The notes under the pieces were generated by a model that saw only the letters and a list, made by a program, of their open reading frames with translations, made no database searches and was not told the origin of the DNA. A DNA stretch of 64,000 bases from Tenuibacillus multivorans (GTDB lineage Bacteria > Bacillota > Bacilli > Bacillales > Alkalibacillaceae): contig NZ_FNIG01000003.1 in the NCBI RefSeq assembly GCF_900103915.1, forward strand, positions 350,893 through 414,892, given 5' to 3'. This document shows positions 23,944-33,729 of the stretch, piece by piece; within the stretch, counting starts at the first letter, position 1, and every line of letters starts with the position of its first letter. Both the position numbers and the translations under genes were made by a program.

Positions 23944-26900
23944 TTAGTTTTCGAGTATCAAATCTCGTTCGAAGAAGTAAAGATAAACTTTTTGTAATTG
24001 AATATTCCATATATTCTCTACTGCACGTTGATAGAGTTCAACTTGAACAGCGTAGCGATCTTTTAATTCATTTACCTTTTCATCGGTCAATTTACCAAAA
24101 ATAGAATCGGTTTTATAGTCTAGAAGATACCAGCCTTCTTCGGTTTTAAACAGACAATCGATCACCCCTTGAATGATGACAGATTCATCGCCAGGGTCGT
24201 TCCAATCGGGGTAAACCTCTGAGGCGGCTAATTCCATCGTAAATGGGAGCTCGCGTCTGACCTCTACAGCTTGGTGCAAGTGATGTCCAATACGATTGGA
24301 TAAAAACGTTAAGATCGCATCATAATCAATGACTTCGGATTCTTCTTCACGTAAAATTTCTTTTAATACTAAACCGTCCACAAATTCTACTAAACTCACT
24401 TTAGTCCATTCACGGTTCATGGGTAGATGCTGCATAACCGTGTGCATGGCACTACCAACCTCAGTTGCGGTCAGTTTTTTCGCATCTTTTTGCATAAAGC
24501 GCGGACGTTGGAACCGCATTTTCGGTTGTTTATTCATCAAATCCATACTACTGTAATCATCCGGTACTTGCCGTAGACGTTTTAATTCTGTGACTGTTTG
24601 TTTGGCACGCCTTGTCGCACTGCTTTTATTCGGATAAACGAATGTTAAACGACGATCGACTTCTTCATAGTCTCCGGATTTATCCTGTAAGTGAGTTTCA
24701 TCCCATTTTTTAATGACTTGTTCTAATTCGTCATTTCGTTTTACAGTAATCCATTCCGGATCCATGAGCTCGCTAGCATGTTGTACTTTAATGTTCCAGC
24801 GTGATTCATCTTGACGTATCTCAGTTGGAACAGTTGAGGCTACACCATTCACTTGAAGTTTTTCGGCTTGCTCATGGCGAATAAGTGCCGTCCCAATCCA
24901 ATTTAAATAGGTTGCCTGATCCGTACGAATATGTGGTGGGAGTACCCATTCCAAATGGGAAGTGACTTCATTCCATTTGGCAAGACGCTTCTCCCAATCC
25001 TTTACGGTACCGACAACTGTAAGTTTTTCTTTTGCACGGGTTAAGGCGACATAAAGAATGCGCATCTCTTCTGCTAACATCTCCCGCTTCATTGCCACTT
25101 TAATCGCTTCAAATGGGAAGGTCGTAAATAAAAGTCGTTTATCGACATCCATATATTTCGCACCGAAGCCGTGATCTTTATGCAGTAAATATTGCGAGCG
25201 AAAATCCATTTCATTAAAGCCTTTATCAGCTGCCCCTAAAATGACGACTGGAAATTCAAGCCCTTTACTTTTGTGAATCGTCATCATTCGTACAACGTCC
25301 TCTTGTTCACCTAGTGCACGGGCAGCGGCTAAGTCCTCACCGCGCTCTTCCATGCGTTCAATAAAACGGAGGAAACGGTACAATCCGCGGTAAGATGATG
25401 TTTCATACGAACGGGCACGGTCATATAAGGCGCGTAAGTTTGCTTGGCGTTGCTTACCACCTGGCGTTCCACCAACGAACTCAAAATAACCCGTATCTCG
25501 GTAAATTTGCCAGATTAATTTTGATAACGCCCCGTAACGTGCTTCTTCTCTCCATGATTCAAACGTCTCAACAAAGGCTGTTAATGGACGAACCACTTCG
25601 GCCTTCTCACCTTGTTTAATATATTTTTTCATCGCGACATAGAACGGTTGATTTTTCCCATGCAAGCGAATATTCGCTAAATCATCCTCAGATAAACCAA
25701 CAATTGGTGATTTCAGCACACTCACAAGCGGAATATCCTGCTGTGGGTTATCAATTGTTTTTAACACGTTCAGCATGATTTGAACTTCCATTGCTTCTAA
25801 ATAGCCGGATGAAATATCAGCATAAACGGGGATACCTAATTGCTTTAATTCTTCAACAATAACACTCGCCCAGCTCATCGAACGCATTAAGATGACGATA
25901 TCACGATATTGCAAGGAACGGATTTGTTCAGTTTCTTTATCAATCACTTGCATCGGGTTAGAACTATCTGTACCAATCCATTTTTTGATCTTCTCTGCAT
26001 AAGCCCGTGCTTCAAGCTGTGCCTTTTGAATGTATTTCCACTCATCTGATATATTTTCATCCTCAATATCATCCTGTGTAATGACGTGGAGTTCTGTATC
26101 AACATCCGATGTCGTTAACTGTTCATACACCTGATTGCTGTAAATAAGCTCCGCATCCTTGTCATAAGTCATTTCCCCAACTTGTTCATCCAGAAGTTGA
26201 CGGAAAATGTAGTTCGTAGAATCCAGTACTTCTTTACGACTTCGGAAGTTTCGAGCCAAATCGATTCGAAGTGATGGGGCATCTGCTTGTTTAAAGTTTT
26301 TATACTTATTCATAAATAATGTCGGTTCAGCGTGACGGAAGCGATAAATACTTTGCTTCACATCCCCTACCATAAAGAGGTTCCCAGCTTGTTCACCCTG
26401 CGTCACTAGCTGTAGAATTGTCTCCTGAACGAGGTTTGTATCCTGATACTCATCGATTAAAACTTCCTTAAATTGATGCTGAAATTGACTAGCAACGGTG
26501 GAACCGACTAAATGATCGGCCGTTGCCTCATCATCGAGTAAGATTTCTAGACAGTAATGTTCAAGGTCAGAAAAGTCAACCATCGCTTGTTCTTTTTTCG
26601 CTTGTTGAAAACGTTCATGAAATTCCTTTACTAAAACAACGAGCTGATCAATGAGTGGGCTTAACTTATGTAAGTCCTCAACTAATGATTTAGGTGCCCG
26701 TTTAAACCAACGCTCAATCAATTTTTTCATGCGATCTTTATAGCGATTACGAATCTCTTTGACCGCTTCTTTTAAATCCTCATCACATTCAATTTTTTTC
26801 CGAGACAAAGAACCAAACTTTTCATTATCGATAAAAATTTGACGTAAGTCATACCACGGAGCTCCGGTTGATTCCATAACCTGCTTAATTTGAGCTCGGT

Positions 26901-27663
26901 CTTCTTCTAACGTTGGTACATAATGCGCTGGTCCATTAACATCCTGCGCTATGTCTAATGCCTGGTTCATATCAAATAACATCGCTTCGAGGTTTTCCTT
27001 TATATCTTCGCGAACAATCGGCATCCATGGAAGGTCATCGAGTTTCGCATCTTCAGGTAAACGATACGTCTCTTGAACCTGATTAAGCCATTCGTATGGC
27101 CACGGGTTTTGCATCGCAAATTCGTACATTTTTAATACAAGGGTTTCAACCTTGGCGTCGTCACGGTCATTGGAAAAACTATCGACAAAGCGGAAAAAGG
27201 TTTCCTGCTCCTCACCTTCTTTTCCATACCATTCTTCAAAAACCTCTTGAATGATATCGCTTCGGAGTAGCTCAGCTTCGATATCATCTAAAATTCGAAA
27301 GCTTGGGTCTAAATCGAGCTGATAGCTATACTTACGTACAACCTCCATACAGAACGAATGAAGGGTCGAGATATTAGCATGTTGCAGGAGCGAGAGTTGT
27401 TTTTTTAAATGAATCGAGTTGGGATTTGTTTGTAATGCTTTTTCAATCGCTGCTCCGACTCGGGTTCGCATTTCTTGAGCGGCTGCATTCGTAAACGTCA
27501 CGACTAACATTTCATCGATGTTATACGGATCGTGTTCACGGAGCATCTTTTGGATAATCCGTTCAACTAGTACAGCGGTTTTTCCCGAGCCTGCAGCTGC
27601 GGCAACGAGAATGTCTTTCTCACCTTCATAAATGGCAAGCTCCTGTTCTTCCGTCCATTTCAT
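23944..27663 (-). CDS. addA: ATP-dependent helicase/nuclease subunit A
   Basis: A 1239-aa UvrD-type helicase with a C-terminal RecB-like nuclease; with AddB it resects double-strand breaks up to Chi for RecA-dependent repair. Motif I AAAAGSGKT (residues 21-29), motif Ia VTFTNAAAQEMRTRV, motif II VLIDEYQDTN, motif III VGDVKQSIYRFRHAEP, motif VI LYVALTRAKEKL, and nuclease residues in VIDCLFKTEEGWYLLDYKTD. It begins immediately after the addB stop (TAGATG), with GAGGGGGAA inside the end of addB. Length is normal. Confidence 0.97.
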   Translation of the reverse strand: MKWTEEQELAIYEGEKDILVAAAAGSGKTAVLVERIIQKMLREHDPYNIDEMLVVTFTNAAAQEMRTRVGAAIEKALQTNPNSIHLKKQLSLLQHANISTLHSFCMEVVRKYSYQLDLDPSFRILDDIEAELLRSDIIQEVFEEWYGKEGEEQETFFRFVDSFSNDRDDAKVETLVLKMYEFAMQNPWPYEWLNQVQETYRLPEDAKLDDLPWMPIVREDIKENLEAMLFDMNQALDIAQDVNGPAHYVPTLEEDRAQIKQVMESTGAPWYDLRQIFIDNEKFGSLSRKKIECDEDLKEAVKEIRNRYKDRMKKLIERWFKRAPKSLVEDLHKLSPLIDQLVVLVKEFHERFQQAKKEQAMVDFSDLEHYCLEILLDDEATADHLVGSTVASQFQHQFKEVLIDEYQDTNLVQETILQLVTQGEQAGNLFMVGDVKQSIYRFRHAEPTLFMNKYKNFKQADAPSLRIDLARNFRSRKEVLDSTNYIFRQLLDEQVGEMTYDKDAELIYSNQVYEQLTTSDVDTELHVITQDDIEDENISDEWKYIQKAQLEARAYAEKIKKWIGTDSSNPMQVIDKETEQIRSLQYRDIVILMRSMSWASVIVEELKQLGIPVYADISSGYLEAMEVQIMLNVLKTIDNPQQDIPLVSVLKSPIVGLSEDDLANIRLHGKNQPFYVAMKKYIKQGEKAEVVRPLTAFVETFESWREEARYGALSKLIWQIYRDTGYFEFVGGTPGGKQRQANLRALYDRARSYETSSYRGLYRFLRFIERMEERGEDLAAARALGEQEDVVRMMTIHKSKGLEFPVVILGAADKGFNEMDFRSQYLLHKDHGFGAKYMDVDKRLLFTTFPFEAIKVAMKREMLAEEMRILYVALTRAKEKLTVVGTVKDWEKRLAKWNEVTSHLEWVLPPHIRTDQATYLNWIGTALIRHEQAEKLQVNGVASTVPTEIRQDESRWNIKVQHASELMDPEWITVKRNDELEQVIKKWDETHLQDKSGDYEEVDRRLTFVYPNKSSATRRAKQTVTELKRLRQVPDDYSSMDLMNKQPKMRFQRPRFMQKDAKKLTATEVGSAMHTVMQHLPMNREWTKVSLVEFVDGLVLKEILREEESEVIDYDAILTFLSNRIGHHLHQAVEVRRELPFTMELAASEVYPDWNDPGDESVIIQGVIDCLFKTEEGWYLLDYKTDSIFGKLTDEKVNELKDRYAVQVELYQRAVENIWNIQLQKVYLYFFERDLILEN

Positions 27664-30600
27664 CTACAGTTCCCCCTCTCGCTCTAAAATTTTCTTCAGC
27701 ATCATCTCGTCTTTGTCTTCTTTTAACCGACGATACTCGTGTTCATCTAATGTTGGATCAAACTGACAAACAGATTGGAATGGGCAATAGGAACAAGCGA
27801 CCATATCTTTTTTCTGAAACGGATTAAGCTTCACCTGTCCATCGACTATCTCGCTCCCAGCATTCGTCATAACCTGGCGAACATATTGATTCATGCGCTC
27901 AAAGATATCCTGATTCACCGTCTTCGATCCACTTCTAAATGTGCCATCTTTTTTTACACCGAATGGCGCAATTTTGCTTGTACCGGTATCTAATGATTGA
28001 TCCATTGCTTGGGCGACTTGTTCGTCTTCAAGAAGCAGACCATTCATTTTAAACGCTTTTAACATTTCGTCTTCAATCGCGTCATCATCTAACGACTTCG
28101 GATCGCTGATCGTTGGATTATGCACGTGGAAATAAAGTACCCCAGCAGGTTCGGCCTGTTTACCGCCCCAGCGAGATGAATGGGTTAAAACTACATCTAA
28201 ATACGTCAGCATTTGCAGAGCTAAACCATAATAGACATCAACCAAGCTTAAATCCTTTTGACTCGATTTATAATCGATAATGCGCAAATAGAGTTGGTCG
28301 TCTATTTCGGCTTGATCAACCCGGTCAATTCGCCCACTTAACTCTAATTGATAGCCCTGTGGCAGATTTAACTCAAGGGGAGGTAGTTTTTGCTTACGAC
28401 CAAAGCCAATTTCAATCCCTGCCGGAGCAAAATCAGAATGCTTCGCTTGATAAGCTAACACGTTTGTCGCCCGGATAATCACTTGTTCAAGTTTTCTTAA
28501 AATATATTGATAACGATTTGAGCTAAATAAAATTTGGTGATTCAATACGGGTGCAAGCTTTTCAATCGCCCGTCTGGCATATTGGCGAATCTCTTCATCA
28601 GTTAATTCGAAAAACGCCTTCCCTTCTTGATAGACCCACTCCGTTATCGCACGTAACGACTCGTGGAACAACTGACCAATGTCTGGTGCCGCAAGCTGGA
28701 ACGTATGTCGTTCACTAAGCCCTAATGTGTATTGTGCAAAGTAACGATAGGAACATTGATGATACGTTTCCAAACGTGAGATACTCGACCGAATCGTTTG
28801 ATCATATAACTTTCCAACCGTTTCCTGCTGTAACGGTTCAGGCTCTGGACGGTAAAACAGGCTCTGCAAGACGCGCTGTGTTTTTCCGCCTTTAACCTCA
28901 TGCTCCACATACCAATGTAATGTATCCCAATAGACATTGGCTACTGGATAACCGCGTAGGTATTTCGATAGCTCAGCTGTTAAAATCGACCGAGATTTCT
29001 CTGGGTTTGTAATAAAACGCATCGGCTCTTGCTCGTCTTCATCATCCATAATCCATTTCCGCTCAACTCTGGGAAACATCGCTTGAAGTCGTTTTATCAT
29101 CGGTGCCGGTACTTTCGAACGCCCTTCCTCATCACTCAATGGATAGCTAACCCATAATTGTTCTGATGCTAGCGTAAAGGCTAAATACATATAAAAACGG
29201 TCATCTAATAAAACACGATCCGCTCGGTCAGCCAATTTAATGCCATGACCTTCTAAAACAAGACGCTCATCATCTGTGACCATCCCTTCACCAGGTGGCT
29301 TAAGCGGATAAACACCTTCAATTGCCCCTAAAATAAATCCAGCTTTAACGTCAGAAATTCTTGAGCGTTCAACACTACCAATAATGACATGATCAATCGT
29401 TGGCGGAACCTGTGCAAAGGTCAAGGTATCGAATCCAGCCTCAACCATTTGTAAAAATAACTGGTTTGATGCTTGATCATCGCCAATCATTTCAACCATT
29501 TCATCAAACAATTCCATTACGGCTTGCCACACCTGCTCTTGTTCACGTGCCGTTTCCACACGACCGACGTCATCGTAATGATCGCGTAAGTTTTCTAACG
29601 TTCTTGGCGCATCTAAGTGTTCAAGCCATTGAAAGACGACCTGACATTTTCCAGCGATGGTGTCAGCTTGACGGACATGTTGATCAAAGCTTTGAAGTGC
29701 ATTCACTACCTGATCTCGATAAGCATTAATCTGCTCTTCCATTTCTTTTTCTTCATCGGTTTGACGGCGGAACTCTAAGCCTGTAAACCGTTGATATGGC
29801 CAGTTTTCATCAGATAACCATTGGTCGCGTCTCCGGATACCGTATTCTAAGACGTAGTTTTCCAACGTATCAATCGCTTCTTCATGAAGCGGATATTGTT
29901 CATCTGTTGGCAGTACTAAGCCTGTTTTCAACAAGCGAAAAACCGCATCATAACGCCAGTTGCTATCCACAACTTCAAGACCTGTCCGAATTAATTCGAC
30001 AAACGGGTGGTTTAACATCGTTTTCTTCTCATCAACGAAAACTGGTATCTCATAGTCATCAAAAATCGTTTCAATAAGGTCATGGTACACTTCAGGCTGA
30101 CGGATCAGTAACGCCATATCCTGATAACGATAGCCTTCATCCCTGACTAAGCGCGTAATTTCCTGTGCGACCCCTTCGACTTCAGCACGAGGGTGAACCG
30201 TTTCGACTAATTTAATTGGCGCTTCAGCATCATATGTTGGAACAGGCTGCGTTTCAAAATATCGCTCGAGATGTTCAAGTGCTCCATTACCTTTAAAACG
30301 ACGTTGCGGCGACATATAATAAGGCTCGTCGATTTCAATATCATCATTTTCAGCCATCTCAACAATCGTGTCATACGTCGTTTTCGTTTGATAAAATAGA
30401 TCAAGCTCACTACCATCGGATACACCTGGATTTAACACGAGTGTTATTTTCACGTCCTTGGCATGCTTCATTAACGCTTCAATGACGTAATATTCCTGCG
30501 GCGTAAAGCGATGGAACCCATCAATGTAAATCGTGGACGAACTTAAGATACCCGTCTGTTTAATCTTTTCCACCATTAATTCGAGCTGATCCTCATGATC

Positions 30601-31149
30601 GATATAATGACCACGTAATTGCTGATCGAGCTCTTGATAAATGAGTGCTAAATCTGACAGTTTATTTTTAAGCGCCACTTCATGTGGATGCGTATGTTGG
30701 AACTTCGTCATCTCCATGACGACACGATGTAAAGTCTGTGGCGTAATACGATAACGCTTCATCTCGGTAATCATTTTTTCTAAATGATCAATAAACCCTT
30801 GCTTATCGACAGCTTCCTGGTACGCCACTAACGAATCCTTATATTCTTCGGCCAGTTTGCGGAGCATCATTTGAATCCCGGTAGATGTAATGAACGGCTT
30901 CGTCGCTCCACCGACTTCGTTAAAAATATACCAAGCCAGACGCGAAAAACTAAACACTTGAGCACGAATGGAGCCATTCACGCCCTCTTGACGCACAAGA
31001 TCATACTCCTGCTGAAATGCCATCTGGTCTGGCACTAAATAAAAAATAGGATCGCCTGTTGGATCCTGTTTCATCTCCTCGGTGATTTCATCGAAAATAT
31101 ACTTACCGAACTCAGAGCCTGACCTGCCGAGAATAAATTGTAAAGCCAT
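27664..31149 (-). CDS. addB: ATP-dependent nuclease subunit B
   Basis: A protein of about 1161 aa, the AddB partner with a second RecB-like nuclease (GRIDRVDQAEIDDQLYLRII then DYKSS) and four Fe-S cluster Cys: one in TYHQCSYRYF, three in ACSYCPFQSVCQFD. The ORF opens at 31179, but AAGGGGGGG is spaced for ATG 31149, giving MALQFILGRSG. The N-terminal nucleotide-binding loop reads GRSGSEFGKY where AddB normally has GRSGSGK(S/T), so the Walker A Lys-Ser/Thr arrangement is lost. It is followed directly by addA and preceded by a TVP38-type gene. Confidence 0.96.
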   Translation of the reverse strand: MALQFILGRSGSEFGKYIFDEITEEMKQDPTGDPIFYLVPDQMAFQQEYDLVRQEGVNGSIRAQVFSFSRLAWYIFNEVGGATKPFITSTGIQMMLRKLAEEYKDSLVAYQEAVDKQGFIDHLEKMITEMKRYRITPQTLHRVVMEMTKFQHTHPHEVALKNKLSDLALIYQELDQQLRGHYIDHEDQLELMVEKIKQTGILSSSTIYIDGFHRFTPQEYYVIEALMKHAKDVKITLVLNPGVSDGSELDLFYQTKTTYDTIVEMAENDDIEIDEPYYMSPQRRFKGNGALEHLERYFETQPVPTYDAEAPIKLVETVHPRAEVEGVAQEITRLVRDEGYRYQDMALLIRQPEVYHDLIETIFDDYEIPVFVDEKKTMLNHPFVELIRTGLEVVDSNWRYDAVFRLLKTGLVLPTDEQYPLHEEAIDTLENYVLEYGIRRRDQWLSDENWPYQRFTGLEFRRQTDEEKEMEEQINAYRDQVVNALQSFDQHVRQADTIAGKCQVVFQWLEHLDAPRTLENLRDHYDDVGRVETAREQEQVWQAVMELFDEMVEMIGDDQASNQLFLQMVEAGFDTLTFAQVPPTIDHVIIGSVERSRISDVKAGFILGAIEGVYPLKPPGEGMVTDDERLVLEGHGIKLADRADRVLLDDRFYMYLAFTLASEQLWVSYPLSDEEGRSKVPAPMIKRLQAMFPRVERKWIMDDEDEQEPMRFITNPEKSRSILTAELSKYLRGYPVANVYWDTLHWYVEHEVKGGKTQRVLQSLFYRPEPEPLQQETVGKLYDQTIRSSISRLETYHQCSYRYFAQYTLGLSERHTFQLAAPDIGQLFHESLRAITEWVYQEGKAFFELTDEEIRQYARRAIEKLAPVLNHQILFSSNRYQYILRKLEQVIIRATNVLAYQAKHSDFAPAGIEIGFGRKQKLPPLELNLPQGYQLELSGRIDRVDQAEIDDQLYLRIIDYKSSQKDLSLVDVYYGLALQMLTYLDVVLTHSSRWGGKQAEPAGVLYFHVHNPTISDPKSLDDDAIEDEMLKAFKMNGLLLEDEQVAQAMDQSLDTGTSKIAPFGVKKDGTFRSGSKTVNQDIFERMNQYVRQVMTNAGSEIVDGQVKLNPFQKKDMVACSYCPFQSVCQFDPTLDEHEYRRLKEDKDEMMLKKILEREGEL

Positions 31150-31162
31150 CGTATCCCCCCCC

Positions 31163-31810
31163 TTACTCATTGTCACCATTAACCTCGTCTGCTTTTGATT
31201 GAATGCGTTTTTCGATCAGTTTACCAATGATCCAAAATAGTCCAATACAAATCCCGACGATAATCGTTCTTACCGGTTCTTGAGCAAATGACGCAATACT
31301 ATCGCCGACATAAGATACTGAGAAGATCATGGCCGCTTTACCTAATATAACAGCTAATATAAATTGTTTGATTGAAATTCTCGTAAATGCTGCCACCACA
31401 TTAATTAATGCGGATGGCGAAAACGGAAAACATAATAATAAGAAAATCGGGCCAAAACCTCGCTTATCAAAAAATGAAATAACCTGATTGACCTGCTTTT
31501 GTTCTTTAATCCGCTGCACCCATTGGAATCTTTGCAATTTCCGAATTAAAATAAATACTAAAATCGAACCTGCCGAGGCACTGACCCATGAAAATAAAAA
31601 CCCAAAGACTAGTCCATACACAATGGAATTGGCTAATATAAATACAATAACCGGGAGAAATGGAAAAAAGGCCTCGATAAAAGGCAGTAATATTCCTGGT
31701 ATAGGACCAAAGCTCCCATAGAACTCTAAAAGCTGTATAATAAAATTCCCGACAACGGAATCAGAAAACATTTCTTTTAATTCATCAAGATTCGAAACTT
31801 CGCTGTTCAT
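31163..31810 (-). CDS. yhjE: TVP38/TMEM64-family (DedA-like) membrane protein
   Basis: A 215-aa protein with about five hydrophobic helices and the SNARE-associated (VTT) signature FPFLPVIVFILANSIVYGLV, then RGFGPIFLLLCFPFSPSALI. The position before addB matches B. subtilis yhjE. VTT proteins are implicated in lipid flipping in other organisms. The stop lies inside the addB leader, 13 nt before its ATG. Confidence 0.88.
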   Translation of the reverse strand: MNSEVSNLDELKEMFSDSVVGNFIIQLLEFYGSFGPIPGILLPFIEAFFPFLPVIVFILANSIVYGLVFGFLFSWVSASAGSILVFILIRKLQRFQWVQRIKEQKQVNQVISFFDKRGFGPIFLLLCFPFSPSALINVVAAFTRISIKQFILAVILGKAAMIFSVSYVGDSIASFAQEPVRTIIVGICIGLFWIIGKLIEKRIQSKADEVNGDNE

Positions 31811-31949
31811 GTCATTTTACTCCTATCTTTGTCTCGTCTCCTTCTATTTTATAAGAAAATGGGCTTTTTGCCTACTGTTCCCGTGTTGAAATATTTTCAA
31901 CAATATTTTATAATAGAACACACGTTCGATAATAGTGGAGGGAAACACC

Positions 31950-32339
31950 ATGCGTTACTTAAAAGAAGAAGAATTTCAAATGGCTTCCCGTTTTCTTTTT
32001 CTCTCGATGACCATCATTGTCTTAGAAAAAGACCTCGAACAAATCGAGAACGGAGCATTTAAAATCAAAGAACCTTATTTAAATTTATTACATGACATGA
32101 AGAATCTTGCGAAGAATGAACGGAAGAACTTACGCAGAAAAATGCGTGAGGGAAAAATCGATGTCGTTTTCGTGCAGAAAAACGACACGTTTTCAACATA
32201 CCTATTTATCGCCCGCGGATACGAAGAAGAACGACGGTATTTTAACCCCGCCGTTCGTAAAAAAGTTGAACATCTTTATCATGAGCTTATGGTTGAAGCT
32301 CTAAAAGCTCACGCTCGATTTCTTTCTGAAGTTTATTAA
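31950..32339 (+). CDS. yhjD: YhjD-family protein
   Basis: A 129-aa helical cytosolic protein: IIVLEKDLEQIENGAFKIKE, a basic middle (KNERKNLRRKMREGK) and YLFIARGYEEERRYFNPAVR are the YhjD pattern. GTGGAGGG is spaced for ATG 31950; the upstream GTG is part of that site. Function unknown. Its last 53 nt overlap the end of comK on the other strand. Confidence 0.85.
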   Translation: MRYLKEEEFQMASRFLFLSMTIIVLEKDLEQIENGAFKIKEPYLNLLHDMKNLAKNERKNLRRKMREGKIDVVFVQKNDTFSTYLFIARGYEEERRYFNPAVRKKVEHLYHELMVEALKAHARFLSEVY

Positions 32340-32799
32340 CGCGTTCCATTAATAAATGGCGATATTGAGCTGTCCGTTGAATTTGATTACTTATGGATAA
32401 ATAAGAAATATTAAGCTTTATCTGTTTCCCATTATTAAAATGAATTTGCGTCACTTTCGGTGTGACCTTCTTTACATAACTGACATGGTTATGACAAATC
32501 CAAATACAATCATTCGCACTCGGTGAGGATGTCGGCAGGAAGAAAATTTGGCAGCTTGTATCGATCGCAATAGGTGCTTTACGATTAATGCCATAGACAT
32601 GCTGTGCTCCTCTTAACCTCCCTTTTAAATCGGCTCCTAATTCCTTACACACCTCATCCATGACCTGTCGTGGTGACAGATATGTATAATACTCACCATC
32701 TCTCTCTAACACCTGTGATCCACAAGTATCTTCATCTAGCTCATAAGGTAAAACCGCCATCGTTTTCGCCGTTACTCTCGGCCGATTAATCAATTTCAT
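32287..32799 (-). CDS. comK: Competence transcription factor ComK
   Basis: A 170-aa DNA-binding activator of the late competence (DNA uptake) genes. The conserved blocks are MAVLPYELDEDTCGSQVLE, RGAQHVYGINRKAPI, SCQIFFLPTSSP and CIWICHNHV. Length is slightly below the B. subtilis protein. The 206-nt upstream region is very A+T rich; TAAA-N5-TTTT at 32858-32870 resembles half of a ComK box, but a convincing pair is not seen. The convergent overlap with yhjD is unusual. Confidence 0.93.
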   Translation of the reverse strand: MKLINRPRVTAKTMAVLPYELDEDTCGSQVLERDGEYYTYLSPRQVMDEVCKELGADLKGRLRGAQHVYGINRKAPIAIDTSCQIFFLPTSSPSANDCIWICHNHVSYVKKVTPKVTQIHFNNGKQIKLNISYLSISNQIQRTAQYRHLLMERVNKLQKEIERELLELQP

Positions 32800-33005
32800 A
32801 TAAAAGACCTCTCGAATAATTTCTTAGGAAGATCATATAAAATTTACTAAAAAAAGTTAAATGTATTTTTAAGTGATTTCTGCAGGTGCAAATGCCAATT
32901 CAGGCTAAATTTCGATTAAAAAAATAAAAAATCTGCTAAAAATCGATTGAAAAGTAAAATTATAATTAAAAGCCGAATGACATTTGTTCCTTCCTTTTCA
33001 TACCA

Positions 33006-33595
33006 CTAGATTGTTAATCGTTTAAGTTTAAAACTAACGAACAATACAGAAAGTATAATTCCTCCAATGAGACCGCCAACATGACCGGCAATACTAATGT
33101 CTGGGACGATAAAGGTGTTCATAAACCCTAATATGACACAAATTATGATAAACCGTATAAAAAATGGAGAAAACATATCTTTATAAGGAAAAATTAATAC
33201 TAGATACATCCCTAACAACCCATAACCAGGTCCTGAAGATCCCGCTAAAGGAATGGAGTAACCCGAGAAAAACAGAATAAATATTGCGGCAAAACAACTT
33301 AAATAGATATATATTAAAAGGAAATTTAAGCTGCCTAAAATGCGTTCAAAAGGTAAGCACAAATAAATCAAGATGGGAATGTTCAAGATGAAGTGAAAGT
33401 AACTCATATGTCCAATGGCATAGGTTAATAAACGCCAAATTTCCCCGTTGTTAACTAATTGCTGATCATAAGCTCCGAATAGGAGGATAATTTCACTGCT
33501 GTAACTACCCATTGAAGTTACCATGATGACAACGACAACATTAATAAAGAAAATTATCAATGTGATAGGATATTTTTTAATAGATTAAACGTCAA
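33006..33595 (-). CDS. Rhomboid-family intramembrane Ser protease, likely 1-nt frameshift near the start
   Basis: The main frame (33006-33560) encodes a six-helix rhomboid with the catalytic GSSG Ser (PLAGSSGPGYGLLG) and His (AGHVGGLIGG), plus the HxxxN-type first loop. That frame has only a TTG at 33560 with no ribosome-binding site, and it would cut the first helix. Upstream, AAAGGAAG is followed 7 nt later by TTG 33595, reading MTFNLLK, then a run of six A residues. One more A, or a -1 slip, would join it in frame as LLKKYPITLIIFF, a normal rhomboid N terminus. So the gene is a recent frameshift, a sequencing error, or uses slippage. Confidence 0.8.
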
Positions 33596-33729
33596 TATTA
33601 AACTTCCTTTCTATTAAACAATCTATATGCTTAATAGAATCATTACTAATAGAACTTGTCAATTTATTCCTTTAACAGTTTCCGATTGTCTCATCTAATC
33701 ATTCATTGGTCTTTTAAAAAAACCTTTGA

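Noticed and set aside
29400..30077. Plus-strand ORFs of 93-109 codons inside addB
   Set aside because: Shadows of a long conserved gene on the other strand, without ribosome-binding sites.
31829..32062. 77-codon ORF overlapping the yhjD start in another frame
   Set aside because: Lacks a ribosome-binding site and lies over the clearly better-supported yhjD start.
32820..33000. ComK autoregulatory boxes upstream of comK
   Set aside because: Only one imperfect AT-box (TAAA-N5-TTTT at 32858) is seen, with no correctly spaced partner; A+T-rich sequence gives such matches by chance.
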